This document shows, in pieces, positions 7,108 through 15,015 of a DNA stretch of 19,728 nucleotides. The stretch is from contig JAVWVS010000033.1 in NCBI GenBank assembly GCA_036666555.1, forward strand, positions 1-19,728. Reading direction: 5' to 3'. The translations under genes were made by a program, and so were the position numbers. The notes beneath the pieces were generated by a model. It saw only the letters and a list, made by a program, of their open reading frames with translations. It had not been told where the DNA came from and did not search any database. The stretch comes from UMGS1251 sp036666555 (GTDB lineage: Bacteria; Bacillota; Clostridia; Lachnospirales; Lachnospiraceae). Within the stretch, counting starts at the first letter, position 1. Each line of letters opens with the position of its first letter.

Positions 7108-8973
7108 ATGAGAAAATTAGCATTGTCAGACGAAATATTGTTGTCTGTAGAAAAATGTGCAAGATATATTGGCAATGAAGTGAATTCAGTGATGAAAGAA
7201 AAAAATAAGATGGCAGTTAGAATCGCCATGTGTTTTCCGGATGTGTATGAAATAGGCATGTCCCATTTGGGAATTCAGATTTTGTATGATATGTTTAATC
7301 AAAGAGAAGATATCTGGTGTGAACGAGTGTATTCACCGTGGCCGGATTTGGATAAAATTATGAGGGAAAGAAAAATCCCTTTATTTGCGTTGGAATCTCA
7401 GGATCCGATAAAAGAATTTGATTTTCTGGGAATCACCATTCAATATGAAATGTGTTATACGAATATTTTGCAAATATTAGATTTAAGTGAAATCCCACTT
7501 CTTTCAAAGGAAAGAGACGAAAATGATCCCATTGTAATCGGAGGAGGTCCTTGTACTTACAACCCGGAGCCTCTTGCAGATTTTTTTGATTTGTTTTATA
7601 TCGGAGAAGGAGAAACCGTTTATTTTGAGTTGATGGATGTTTATAAACAAAATAAAATAAACGGAGGAAGCAGAAATGATTTCTTGCTACTGGCTGCGGG
7701 AATTAGTGGTATCTACGTTCCTGCTTTTTATGATGTTACATATCATGAAGATGGAACCATTTCCAGCTTTGAACCCAATATCATACAGGCACCTGGCAAG
7801 ATTCAAAAACAAATTTGCATGGATCTTACGGATACTTACTATCCAATGAATCCGGTAGTTCCGTTTATTAAGGCAACACAGGACCGAGTGGTATTGGAAA
7901 TTCAAAGAGGCTGTATCAGAGGGTGCCGTTTTTGCCAAGCAGGTATGTTATATCGACCTACAAGAGAGCGAGATCTGGAAGTGTTAAAAGAATATGCGAA
8001 AAAAATGATAAAAAGCACCGGTCATGAAGAGATTTCTCTAAGTTCATTAAGCTCCAGTGACTATTCCAAATTACAAGAACTGGTCTCTTTTTTAATAGAA
8101 GAATATAAGGGAAATGGAATTAATATTGCATTGCCATCTCTTAGAATTGATGCATTTTCCCTGGACGTTATGAGCAAAATTCAGGACATTCGAAAGAGCA
8201 GCTTGACTTTTGCGCCGGAAGCCGGTTCGCAAAGACTTCGTGATGTTATTAATAAAGGGTTAACGGAAGAGGATATTTTAGAGGGTGCCGGACAAGCTTT
8301 TGAGGGAGGCTGGAATCGGGTCAAGCTCTATTTCATGTTAGGTCTCCCTACGGAAACCGAAGAAGATAGGAAAGACATTGCTCATTTGGCAGACAAAATT
8401 GCCAGACGTTATTATGAAATTCCCAAAGAGGAACGAAATGGAAAATGTCAGATTACCATCAGTACGTCTTTCTTTGTACCAAAACCATTTACCCCCTTTC
8501 AATGGGTGCCTATGTATACTTCCCAAGAATATATAAGCAAGGCTCATGTGGTGAGTCTTGAAGTGCGAGAACAGCTCAATCAAAAAAGCATGAAATACAA
8601 CTGGCATGAAGCAGATGTAACTGTCTTAGAAGGCGTTTTTGCAAGAGGTGACCGTCGAACCGGAAAAGTAATTGCGAAAGCATACCAACTAGGGTGTCTT
8701 TATGATGCCTGGAGCGATTATTTTCATAATGATTTATGGTTACAGGCATTTGAACAGACCGGAGTGGATATTAACTTTTATACGACAAGACAGCGGGAGA
8801 TGGACGAAATACTCCCTTGGGATTTTATTGATATTGGCGTTACGAAAGAATTCTTAAAGCAAGAATGGACACAAGCCGTTCAAGAAACAGTGACACCGAA
8901 TTGCCGGATGTCTTGTTCCGGATGTGGTGCCGGACAATATAAAGGAGGTGTCTGTATTGAAAGTAAGAATTAA
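7108..8973 (+). CDS. B12-binding-type radical SAM protein of the TIGR03960 family, function unknown
   Basis: This 621-residue protein should use a [4Fe-4S] cluster and S-adenosylmethionine for radical chemistry. Its substrate is not known. The N-terminal half (about 1-240) resembles a B12-binding-like Rossmann region, with CFPDVYEIGMSHLG and IVIGGGPCTYNPEP. The radical SAM core starts near 262 with EIQRGCIRGCRFCQAG, where Cys269, Cys273 and Cys276 form the CxxxCxxC cluster site. The C terminus ends in a second cysteine group, CRMSCSGCGAGQ. In many bacteria this family is fused to the DUF2344 domain; here the two are separate genes overlapping by 17 bp. ATG 7108 is chosen because AGAGG lies 7 bases upstream. 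ATG 7093 would add five residues. Confidence 0.9.
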   Translation: MRKLALSDEILLSVEKCARYIGNEVNSVMKEKNKMAVRIAMCFPDVYEIGMSHLGIQILYDMFNQREDIWCERVYSPWPDLDKIMRERKIPLFALESQDPIKEFDFLGITIQYEMCYTNILQILDLSEIPLLSKERDENDPIVIGGGPCTYNPEPLADFFDLFYIGEGETVYFELMDVYKQNKINGGSRNDFLLLAAGISGIYVPAFYDVTYHEDGTISSFEPNIIQAPGKIQKQICMDLTDTYYPMNPVVPFIKATQDRVVLEIQRGCIRGCRFCQAGMLYRPTRERDLEVLKEYAKKMIKSTGHEEISLSSLSSSDYSKLQELVSFLIEEYKGNGINIALPSLRIDAFSLDVMSKIQDIRKSSLTFAPEAGSQRLRDVINKGLTEEDILEGAGQAFEGGWNRVKLYFMLGLPTETEEDRKDIAHLADKIARRYYEIPKEERNGKCQITISTSFFVPKPFTPFQWVPMYTSQEYISKAHVVSLEVREQLNQKSMKYNWHEADVTVLEGVFARGDRRTGKVIAKAYQLGCLYDAWSDYFHNDLWLQAFEQTGVDINFYTTRQREMDEILPWDFIDIGVTKEFLKQEWTQAVQETVTPNCRMSCSGCGAGQYKGGVCIESKN

Positions 8974-9649
8974 ATTTCGAAAATATGGTGTTATGAAATT
9001 CATCGGACATCTGGATATGATGCGTTATTTTCAAAAGGCGATGCGCCGTGGGGATATTCCAATTGCTTTTACCGGAGGGTATAGTCCCCATATGGTCATG
9101 TCTTTTGCCAATCCACTGGGAGTAGGACTGACCAGCGACAGTGAATATTTTGACATTGAACTGGAAGAAAGGATTTCTTCCAGAGAAGCAGTAAAACAGT
9201 TGAATCAAGTAATGGTGGAAGGCGTGGAAATTGTCAGCTTTCGAGAATTAGCGGACACACAAAAGACCGGAATGTCTATTGTTGCTGCGGCCAAATACCG
9301 TTCCGTTCCAGTTGTCGGAACATGGGTGGAGGGCTGGGAAAAAATGGCAGACACATTTTTATCACAGGAACAGATTACAATTGTAAAAAAGACAAAAAAA
9401 AGTGAAAAAGAAGTGGATATTAAGCCCATGATTTACCAATTTGAAGTGAAAGAGCAAGGAATCAACACCTTTGTAGCCACAGGAAGTTCGGAAAACCTTA
9501 AACCCGGATTGGTTATGGATGCATTTTTACAATATTTGGGAATGGAAAAAGAAACGGTATCCTTCGCTCATCACCGCTTGGAGCTGTATGCAGATAATGG
9601 GGAAAAGGAATTTGTCACCCTGGAATCCATGGGAAATGAAATCTTGTAG
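8957..9649 (+). CDS. Radical SAM-linked DUF2344 (TIGR03936) protein
   Basis: This 230-residue protein belongs to the family that travels next to, or fused with, the TIGR03960 radical SAM proteins. It shows the typical opening KVRIKFRKYGVMKFIGHLD, then MRRGDIPIAFTGGYSPHMVMSFANPLGVG. Its biochemical role is not known; the fixed pairing suggests it acts as a partner of the radical SAM enzyme. The start is taken as TTG at 8957, since a near-perfect AAAGGAGGTG ends 6 bases upstream and the conserved domain begins at once. An earlier in-frame GTG at 8948 lies inside this ribosome binding site. It overlaps the radical SAM gene by 17 bp and is followed 13 bp later by the RNase E/G-type gene. Confidence 0.88.
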   Translation: MKVRIKFRKYGVMKFIGHLDMMRYFQKAMRRGDIPIAFTGGYSPHMVMSFANPLGVGLTSDSEYFDIELEERISSREAVKQLNQVMVEGVEIVSFRELADTQKTGMSIVAAAKYRSVPVVGTWVEGWEKMADTFLSQEQITIVKKTKKSEKEVDIKPMIYQFEVKEQGINTFVATGSSENLKPGLVMDAFLQYLGMEKETVSFAHHRLELYADNGEKEFVTLESMGNEIL

Positions 9650-9662
9650 TAAAGGAGCCAAA

Positions 9663-10862
9663 ATGGAACGAAAATTGGTGATTACACAAATCGAAGGACG
9701 AATCATCTCTTCCATCATTGAAAATGGAGCAATTATAGAACTTCATTGCAGTCCTGTTAAAGAGAAACATAACATCGGTGCACTGGGTGATATTTATGTG
9801 GGGCGGGTGAAAAACATAGTACCCAATATTGGAGCAGCCTTTATTGAGATTGCACCTGGAGTAGAATGCTATTTTACACTGGATACCAATAAAACACCTA
9901 TATTTACGCATAAGATAGGGAAAAAGCCATTGTGTATCGGTGATGAACTTCTGGTTCAGATACAAAAAGAAGCAGTGAAAACAAAGCAGCCAACCGTTAC
10001 AAGTAATTTTGATATTACTGGGAAATACGCAGTTTTAACTTACGGAGATACTCGTATTGGAGTATCCGGAAAAATTGGCGGGAAGCGAAAAAAAGAACTG
10101 CAGGAATTGGTGAAACCGTATGAGTCCAAAGAGTATGGATTTATTATTCGAACCAATGCGAAAGACTGTCCAAATGAAATTTTACTACAAGAAATATTGA
10201 CACTGCAAAATCTTTATCGAGACATGGTTTCCACGGCACAGACCCGCATTTGCTATTCTTGTCTTTTGAAAGCACCAAAGTCTTATCTGACAGATTTGAA
10301 GAATATTTATCAACAGGATTTAGAATGCATTTTGATTGAAGACGATTTGATTTTCCAAGAAGTACAAGAGTTCCTTGCCAAAGAACAGCCAGAAGAATTA
10401 GAAAAGTTATTCCATTATGAGGATTCACTGCTTCCCTTACATAAATTGTATAGTGTGGAAACCGCCATTCAGTCTTCAATGAAGGAACGTGTGTGGTTAA
10501 ACTCTGGCGGATATTTGGTCATACAATATACGGAAGCAATGACCGTTATGGATGTCAACACCGGGAAATGCACCTCCAAAAAAAATAATGAGGAGACTTA
10601 TTTAAAGATTAACTTAGAAGCAGCAAAAGAAGCTGCCAAGCAAATGCGTCTTCGAAATTTGTCCGGAATTATTATGATCGATTTTATTAATTTAGAGCAG
10701 GAAGAACATACAAAGCGTCTTGTAAAAGAGTTTCGACAGATGCTAAGAGAAGATCCAATTCAAACTAATTTTGTAGATGTAACCAAGTTGCAATTGGTGG
10801 AAGTGACAAGAAAAAAAGTGAGGAAGCCATTTTATGAAAGCTATCAAAACGATTCTATTTGA
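9663..10862 (+). CDS. RNase E/G-family protein without a C-terminal zinc-link
   Basis: Members cut single-stranded AU-rich RNA, as in rRNA maturation and mRNA decay. The 399-residue protein has an S1 RNA-binding domain inserted near the N terminus (about 38-115, with GDIYVGRVKNIVPNIGAAFI). It also has the DNase-I-like catalytic domain with SGGYLVIQYTEAMTVMDVNTGK and GIIMIDFINL. Asp297 and Asp340 match the magnesium-binding catalytic aspartates. It stops soon after VEVTRKKVRKPFYE, where longer relatives continue to a CPxCxG zinc-link, so dimer assembly must differ. ATG 9663 follows AAAGGAG by about 5 bases. The last 29 bp overlap the next gene. The family is sure; RNase G orthology and in vivo substrates are inferred. 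Confidence 0.88.
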   Translation: MERKLVITQIEGRIISSIIENGAIIELHCSPVKEKHNIGALGDIYVGRVKNIVPNIGAAFIEIAPGVECYFTLDTNKTPIFTHKIGKKPLCIGDELLVQIQKEAVKTKQPTVTSNFDITGKYAVLTYGDTRIGVSGKIGGKRKKELQELVKPYESKEYGFIIRTNAKDCPNEILLQEILTLQNLYRDMVSTAQTRICYSCLLKAPKSYLTDLKNIYQQDLECILIEDDLIFQEVQEFLAKEQPEELEKLFHYEDSLLPLHKLYSVETAIQSSMKERVWLNSGGYLVIQYTEAMTVMDVNTGKCTSKKNNEETYLKINLEAAKEAAKQMRLRNLSGIIMIDFINLEQEEHTKRLVKEFRQMLREDPIQTNFVDVTKLQLVEVTRKKVRKPFYESYQNDSI

Positions 10863-11517
10863 TGTAGATGGAACATTGCTGGATTTTGATATGTATGAGA
10901 TAGCGGCATTTCAGCATGCTTGTAATACTCATGATATTCTCTTTTCAGATGCATTATATGAATGTTATCATGCGATTAATAAAAATTTATGGAAAAGACA
11001 TGAGCGTGGAGAAGTGACAAGAGAAGAGTTGATCTATATGCGATTCAGACAGTTGTTTCATGAAAATAAATTAATCTGTGATGTATATTCTTTTGAAGAG
11101 GTGTATCAAGAAGAACTTGCCAAAGGATGCCATTATATAGATGGTGCGGTAGAAGTTTTAGCATACTTAAAGAATAGATATTCACTTTATTTTGTTACAA
11201 ATGGAATCTATCGTACACAGGTGAAAAAAATTCATACAGCAAAGCTTGATACTTACGTACAAGATATTTTTATTTCGGAAGAAATTGGATACCAAAAACC
11301 AAGAAAAGAATATTTCGAAAAATGTTTTCAGAAAATAGAAGATTTTCAGAAGACTCAGACTATGATTGTCGGCGATTCACTTAGCTCAGATATGAAAGGT
11401 GGAAACAATGCCGGTATTTACACTTGTTGGTTCAACCCCAAAATGGAACGCAATCAACACGAGGCACACGTAGACTATGAAATCCATCAACTGAATGAAC
11501 TTTTGCATTTATTATAA
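10834..11517 (+). CDS. HAD hydrolase, YjjG/YfnB-like nucleotidase
   Basis: This 227-residue phosphatase of the haloacid dehalogenase superfamily has all four motifs: DVDGTLLDFD (nucleophile Asp10 and acid/base Asp12), YFVTNGIYRTQ, the lysine motif GYQKPRKEYF, and VGDSLSSDMKGG binding magnesium. The helical cap between motifs I and II (about 20-90) and the LLDF continuation of motif I resemble YjjG/YfnB proteins, which dephosphorylate pyrimidine and damaged nucleotides. That substrate is a family-level suggestion only. The start lies 29 bp inside the upstream gene with GAGGAAG in front, so translation is likely coupled. Confidence 0.85.
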   Translation: MKAIKTILFDVDGTLLDFDMYEIAAFQHACNTHDILFSDALYECYHAINKNLWKRHERGEVTREELIYMRFRQLFHENKLICDVYSFEEVYQEELAKGCHYIDGAVEVLAYLKNRYSLYFVTNGIYRTQVKKIHTAKLDTYVQDIFISEEIGYQKPRKEYFEKCFQKIEDFQKTQTMIVGDSLSSDMKGGNNAGIYTCWFNPKMERNQHEAHVDYEIHQLNELLHLL

Positions 11518-11538
11518 AAACACAGGAAGGAAGATTAT

Positions 11539-12135
11539 ATGATAGATACTGTAATATTTGATATAGGAAAAGTATTGGTTGCTTTTGATTGGGAGGGATA
11601 TCTTCAGACTTTTCATTACTCCAAAGAAGTAAGCGATATAGTAGCGAATGCTATGTTTTTAAATGAAGACTGGGAGCTTGGTGATACCGGACTCATTACA
11701 AAGAGCCAATGGCTTTCTCATTTCATTGAAAATGCGCCCCAGTATGAAAAGCAAATTCGTCAAGTGTATGATACTTTAGGCAAATGTATCTATCGTTTCC
11801 CCTATACATTAGAATGGATTCATCATTATCGAGAAAAAGGATACCGTATTTTCTATCTGTCAAATTATTCTGAAGGTTTATACGAAAAAACCAAAGAAGT
11901 ACTTTCCTTTACAGATTCTTTTGACGGTGGTATTTTTTCTTATCGGGAAAAATGCATCAAACCAGATTTAGAGATTTACAGAAAGCTGATAAAGAGGTAT
12001 GATATTGTACCAGAGAATGCCTTGTTTTTTGATGACAGAGAAGAGAATATTGCCGCATCTAAAAAGCTGGGTATCCATGGCGTTTTATTTACGAAGGAGA
12101 CTGATTATGAAAAAAGTAGTAAAATTTGGTGGTAG
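11539..12135 (+). CDS. HAD hydrolase, YihX-like
   Basis: A second, unrelated-looking HAD phosphatase of 198 residues. Motif I is FDIGKVLVAFDW: the nucleophile Asp8 is kept while the usual second Asp is Gly, as in YihX-type sugar-phosphate phosphatases that read DxGxV. Motif II is YLSNYSE, motif III is CIKPDLEIY and motif IV is FFDDREENI. YihX of E. coli acts on glucose 1-phosphate, but the substrate here is unknown. The ribosome binding site is GGAAGGA, 22 bp after the first HAD stop. Its last 29 bp overlap the aspartokinase gene. Confidence 0.83.
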   Translation: MIDTVIFDIGKVLVAFDWEGYLQTFHYSKEVSDIVANAMFLNEDWELGDTGLITKSQWLSHFIENAPQYEKQIRQVYDTLGKCIYRFPYTLEWIHHYREKGYRIFYLSNYSEGLYEKTKEVLSFTDSFDGGIFSYREKCIKPDLEIYRKLIKRYDIVPENALFFDDREENIAASKKLGIHGVLFTKETDYEKSSKIWW

Positions 12136-13426
12136 TTCACTGGCAAGTGCAGAACAATTTAAAAAGGTAAAAGCAATTATCCGTGGAGATAAATCTAGAA
12201 GGTATGTCATTCCATCTGCCCCTGGAAAACGTGATGCAAAAGATTCCAAGGTAACAGATATGTTGTATAAATGTTATGACATGGCAGTAAAAGGGAGAAA
12301 GTTTGAGGATTTGTTAACCTCGATTCAAGAACGCTATACGGAGATTATAGAAGGTCTTGGTATGGAGTTATCTCTGGAAAAGGAATTTGCAGAGATGCAT
12401 AAGAATTTTCTGAAGAAAATCGGAAAAGAGTATGCTGCTTCTCGAGGAGAATACTTAAATGGAATTGTACTTGCAAATTATTTGGAATATGCATTTATAG
12501 ATGCATCAGAAGTAATTTGTTTTGATAAAAACGGAAAGTTTGATTCGGATAAAACAGATGTAACATTGGCAAAACGATTAGCGGTTACCGGAGAAGCAGT
12601 TATTCCCGGATTCTATGGGAGTGATCCGGATGGAATCATACGGACTTTTTCAAGAGGCGGATCGGATATTACCGGTTCTCTAGTTGCAAAAGCAATTCAT
12701 GCAGACATCTATGAAAACTGGACAGATGTGTCTGGATTCCTGGTGGCAGATCCAAGAATTGTCAATCATCCCAAAACAATTGAGGCTATCACATATCGAG
12801 AACTACGGGAATTGTCCTATATGGGAGCAACTGTTTTACATGAAGAAGCTATTTTTCCTGTACGAAAAGAAGGAATTCCTATTCATATTTTGAATACCAA
12901 TGCACCGGAAGACAAGGGGACTTTGATTGTGGAAAGTACCTGCAGACATCCTAAATATACCATTACCGGAATTGCTGGGAAAAAAGGATTTGCATCTCTT
13001 ACCATTGAAAAAGATATGATGAATGCAGAAATAGGATTTGGAAGAAAAGTACTACAAGTATTAGAAGAAAACGATATTTCCTTTGAACATACTCCTTCCG
13101 GCATTGATACTATGACTATTTTTATTCATCAAGATGAATTCGAGGAAAAAGAACAAAAAGTATTATCAGCAATTCACCGGTCGGTTCAGCCAGATGCCAT
13201 TGAATTAGAATCGGATCTAGCCTTAATTGCAGTAGTTGGTCGTGGTATGCGTTCTACAAGAGGAACCGCCGGACGTATTTTCTCTGCACTTGCTCATGCC
13301 CATGTGAATGTAAAAATGATAGATCAAGGTTCCAGTGAGCTGAATATTATTATCGGGGTCAGAAATCATGACTTTGAATCTGCAGTGAAAGCAATTTACG
13401 ATATGTTTGTAGAAGCACAAATCTAA
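12107..13426 (+). CDS. Aspartate kinase
   Basis: Aspartokinase phosphorylates L-aspartate, committing it to lysine (or diaminopimelate), threonine and methionine synthesis. The 439-residue monofunctional enzyme begins KKVVKFGGSSLAS, the nucleotide-binding signature. It has FSRGGSDITGSLVAKAI around the active site and two ACT-like regulatory domains in the last 140 residues (for example ITGIAGKKGFASLTIEKDM and LIAVVGRGMRSTRG). ACT domains imply amino-acid feedback control; which amino acid cannot be read. ATG 12107 has AAGGAGA 6 bases upstream and puts the kinase motif at the N terminus; longer in-frame extensions lie inside the HAD gene. There is no leader for a lysine riboswitch because the start is inside the upstream gene. 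Isozyme identity is not assigned. Confidence 0.94.
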   Translation: MKKVVKFGGSSLASAEQFKKVKAIIRGDKSRRYVIPSAPGKRDAKDSKVTDMLYKCYDMAVKGRKFEDLLTSIQERYTEIIEGLGMELSLEKEFAEMHKNFLKKIGKEYAASRGEYLNGIVLANYLEYAFIDASEVICFDKNGKFDSDKTDVTLAKRLAVTGEAVIPGFYGSDPDGIIRTFSRGGSDITGSLVAKAIHADIYENWTDVSGFLVADPRIVNHPKTIEAITYRELRELSYMGATVLHEEAIFPVRKEGIPIHILNTNAPEDKGTLIVESTCRHPKYTITGIAGKKGFASLTIEKDMMNAEIGFGRKVLQVLEENDISFEHTPSGIDTMTIFIHQDEFEEKEQKVLSAIHRSVQPDAIELESDLALIAVVGRGMRSTRGTAGRIFSALAHAHVNVKMIDQGSSELNIIIGVRNHDFESAVKAIYDMFVEAQI

Positions 13427-13456
13427 GAGAAAACGAATATAACTATAGGAGAACTC

Positions 13457-13870
13457 ATGAATATTTTATTTTTTTTAAAGCCGAAAGTAGAAGTGGCATA
13501 TCTTTATGATGATTATACCATTCGGCAGGCACTCGAAACCATGGAACACCATCGCTATTCTTCCATTCCGCTGTTGAATCGAAATGGAAAATATGTAGGA
13601 ACGATTACGGAAGGTGATCTTTTATGGACAATCAAAAGATTTCACGATTTAAATTTAAAAAAGGCGGAAACCACATCGGTTATGGATATTAAGCGTCATC
13701 AAGATTATACCTGTGTCCATGCAGAAACAGACATGGAAGATTTAATCATGAGAGCAAAAGAACAAAATTTTATACCGGTGGAAGATGATCAGGGAAATTT
13801 TATTGGAATTATTACCAGAAAAGATATCATTGCTTATTGCTATGAGAAACTAAAAGAAATCGACAAATAA
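13457..13870 (+). CDS. CBS-domain pair protein
   Basis: A stand-alone 137-residue protein made of two CBS motifs (about 15-70 and 78-135), with RYSSIPLLNRNGKYVGTITEGDLL and NFIPVEDDQGNFIGIITRKDII as the paired core strands. Such modules bind adenine nucleotides and act as energy or ligand sensors, or bind partner proteins. No enzymatic domain is attached, so its target is unknown. It follows aspartokinase by 30 bp with ATAGGAGA as the ribosome binding site and is the last gene before the rplU promoter, so it probably ends the radical SAM operon. Confidence 0.87.
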   Translation: MNILFFLKPKVEVAYLYDDYTIRQALETMEHHRYSSIPLLNRNGKYVGTITEGDLLWTIKRFHDLNLKKAETTSVMDIKRHQDYTCVHAETDMEDLIMRAKEQNFIPVEDDQGNFIGIITRKDIIAYCYEKLKEIDK

Positions 13871-13883
13871 AACAGGAAAACAG

Positions 13884-13913
13884 TTGACTTATATAAGTGA
13901 GATATGCTAAAAT
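13884..13913 (+). promoter_or_regulatory. Promoter of rplU-prp-rpmA
   Basis: TTGACT at 13884-13889 and TAAAAT at 13908-13913 are separated by 18 bp. It starts 14 bp after the CBS-gene stop. No terminator hairpin separates the two, so read-through from upstream is possible. Confidence 0.75.
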
Positions 13914-13919
13914 ACAACA

Positions 13920-14004
13920 GTATGCCGCACAATGAGGTTTGAAAGTTTTGTTTTTTCCAAACAAAACACCGTAGTTGGCGAGTAATGATAATAGGAGGTG
14001 CCAT
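13920..14004 (+). ncRNA. L21-leader-type 5' UTR of rplU
   Basis: The roughly 85-nt leader between the expected transcription start and rplU holds a CCGCACAATGAGG segment (13925-13937). A hairpin follows, GTTTTGTTT (13945-13953) with AAACAAAAC (13959-13967). The rplU ribosome binding site AGGAGGTG lies at 13993-14000. Position and general layout fit the known Firmicutes L21 leader, where r-protein binding represses the operon. The hairpin has no T run, so control would be at translation rather than by termination. The exact family match needs a covariance-model search. Confidence 0.68.
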
Positions 14005-14313
14005 ATGTACGCAATTATAGCAACAGGTGGTAAACAGTACAAAGTAGCCGAAGGCGATATCATTAAAGTGGAAAAACTTGGTGTAGAAGCTGGAGCAACT
14101 GTAACATTTGACCAGGTTCTCGCAGTAAATGACAATGAATTAAAAGTTGGAAATCCAACAGTCGACGGAGCAACGGTAGAAGCTTCTGTAGTTAGAGACG
14201 GTAAAGCAAAAAAGATTATCGTTTATAAATACAAGAGAAAAACCGGATACCATAAGAAAAATGGTCACAGACAACAGTATACTGCTGTTAAGATCGACAA
14301 GATTAACGCATAG
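14005..14313 (+). CDS. rplU: 50S ribosomal protein L21
   Basis: L21 binds 23S rRNA in the large subunit. The 102-residue product has the family opening YAIIATGGKQYKVAEGD and the basic C-terminal RNA-binding part YKRKTGYHKKNGHRQQYT. The start is the ATG at 14005, preceded by AGGAGGTG. The longer in-frame start at 13975 lies in the leader and is rejected. It is followed by the prp and rpmA genes in the standard Firmicutes order. Confidence 0.97.
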   Translation: MYAIIATGGKQYKVAEGDIIKVEKLGVEAGATVTFDQVLAVNDNELKVGNPTVDGATVEASVVRDGKAKKIIVYKYKRKTGYHKKNGHRQQYTAVKIDKINA

Positions 14314-14325
14314 TTTGGAGCGCTC

Positions 14326-14658
14326 ATGATAAGAATTGCTGTCTATAAAAATGAAAAGAAGGAATGTATTGGTTTTAAAGCTTTTGGACACGCCGGTATG
14401 GATGTAGAAGGGCAGGATATTGTATGTGCTGCAGTTTCTGTGCTAATTATTAACACAGTAAATGCCATTGAAAAGTATGCTACAGATGAAACATCCTTGG
14501 TTTCGGATGATTTGAAGGGCTTAATCGATTATAAACTTTTAGAAAAGCCAACCAAAGAGGCAACTTTATTATTAAAGGCCATGGTTCTGGGGTTGGAAGA
14601 GATAGCGAATGATGAGAACTACGAAGAATACATTGATTTAACATTCAAGGAGGTGTAA
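14326..14658 (+). CDS. prp: Ribosomal-processing cysteine protease Prp (YsxB family)
   Basis: Prp removes the N-terminal extension of ribosomal protein L27 in Firmicutes and some other lineages, a step needed for functional ribosomes. The 110-residue protein carries the catalytic pair in its expected places: His22 in FGHAGMD and Cys34 in DIVCAAVS. Its substrate is encoded next: the L27 start region reads LNLQFFAHKKG, which contains the cleavage motif. The gene lies between rplU and rpmA as in Bacillus and Staphylococcus. Its stop overlaps the rpmA ribosome binding site. Confidence 0.94.
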   Translation: MIRIAVYKNEKKECIGFKAFGHAGMDVEGQDIVCAAVSVLIINTVNAIEKYATDETSLVSDDLKGLIDYKLLEKPTKEATLLLKAMVLGLEEIANDENYEEYIDLTFKEV

Positions 14659-14662
14659 GACC

Positions 14663-14947
14663 ATGATGAAATTGAATCTTCAATTTTTTGCTCATAAAAA
14701 AGGAGTTGGATCTACAAGGAATGGTAGAGACTCAGAATCAAAAAGATTAGGTGCAAAAAGAGCAGACGGACAAGTTGTAAAGGCTGGTAACATTCTTTAC
14801 AGACAACGTGGAACTAAAATCCACCCGGGAACAAATGTAGGACGTGGCGGTGACGACACATTATTTGCATTAGTTGACGGCGTTGTCAGATTTGAAAGAA
14901 AAGGAAGAGATAAGAAACAAGTTTCTATCTATCCAGTAGCTGAATAA
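14663..14947 (+). CDS. rpmA: 50S ribosomal protein L27 with cleavable N-terminal extension
   Basis: L27 reaches the peptidyl-transferase centre with its N-terminal tail. The 94-residue precursor starts MMKLNLQFFAHKKGVGSTRN. By analogy with staphylococcal L27, Prp should cut after the two phenylalanines, giving a mature protein that starts AHKKG. The body shows the family motifs GRDSESKRLGAK, ILYRQRGTKIHPG and GRGGDDTLFA. Two adjacent ATG codons (14663 and 14666) are possible; AAGGAGGTG at 14648-14656 serves either. A terminator follows 15 bp after the stop. Confidence 0.97.
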   Translation: MMKLNLQFFAHKKGVGSTRNGRDSESKRLGAKRADGQVVKAGNILYRQRGTKIHPGTNVGRGGDDTLFALVDGVVRFERKGRDKKQVSIYPVAE

Positions 14948-14962
14948 GATTTAGGATGAATT

Positions 14963-14997
14963 AAGACTTCAGATCTTCTTGGTTTGAAGTCTTTTTT
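14963..14997 (+). terminator. Intrinsic terminator after rpmA
   Basis: AAGACTTCA (14963-14971) pairs with TGAAGTCTT (14985-14993), and the T run continues to 14997. Confidence 0.9.
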
Positions 14998-15015
14998 GTG
15001 TAGGAGAATTCTATC

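Noticed and set aside
8840..9208. Minus-strand open frame of 122 codons
   Set aside because: It lies wholly across the radical SAM/DUF2344 genes, with unlikely composition and no ribosome binding site; a shadow frame.
13827..14135. Minus-strand open frame over the L21 leader and rplU start
   Set aside because: It has no ribosome binding site and runs antisense to a well-supported promoter, leader and gene.
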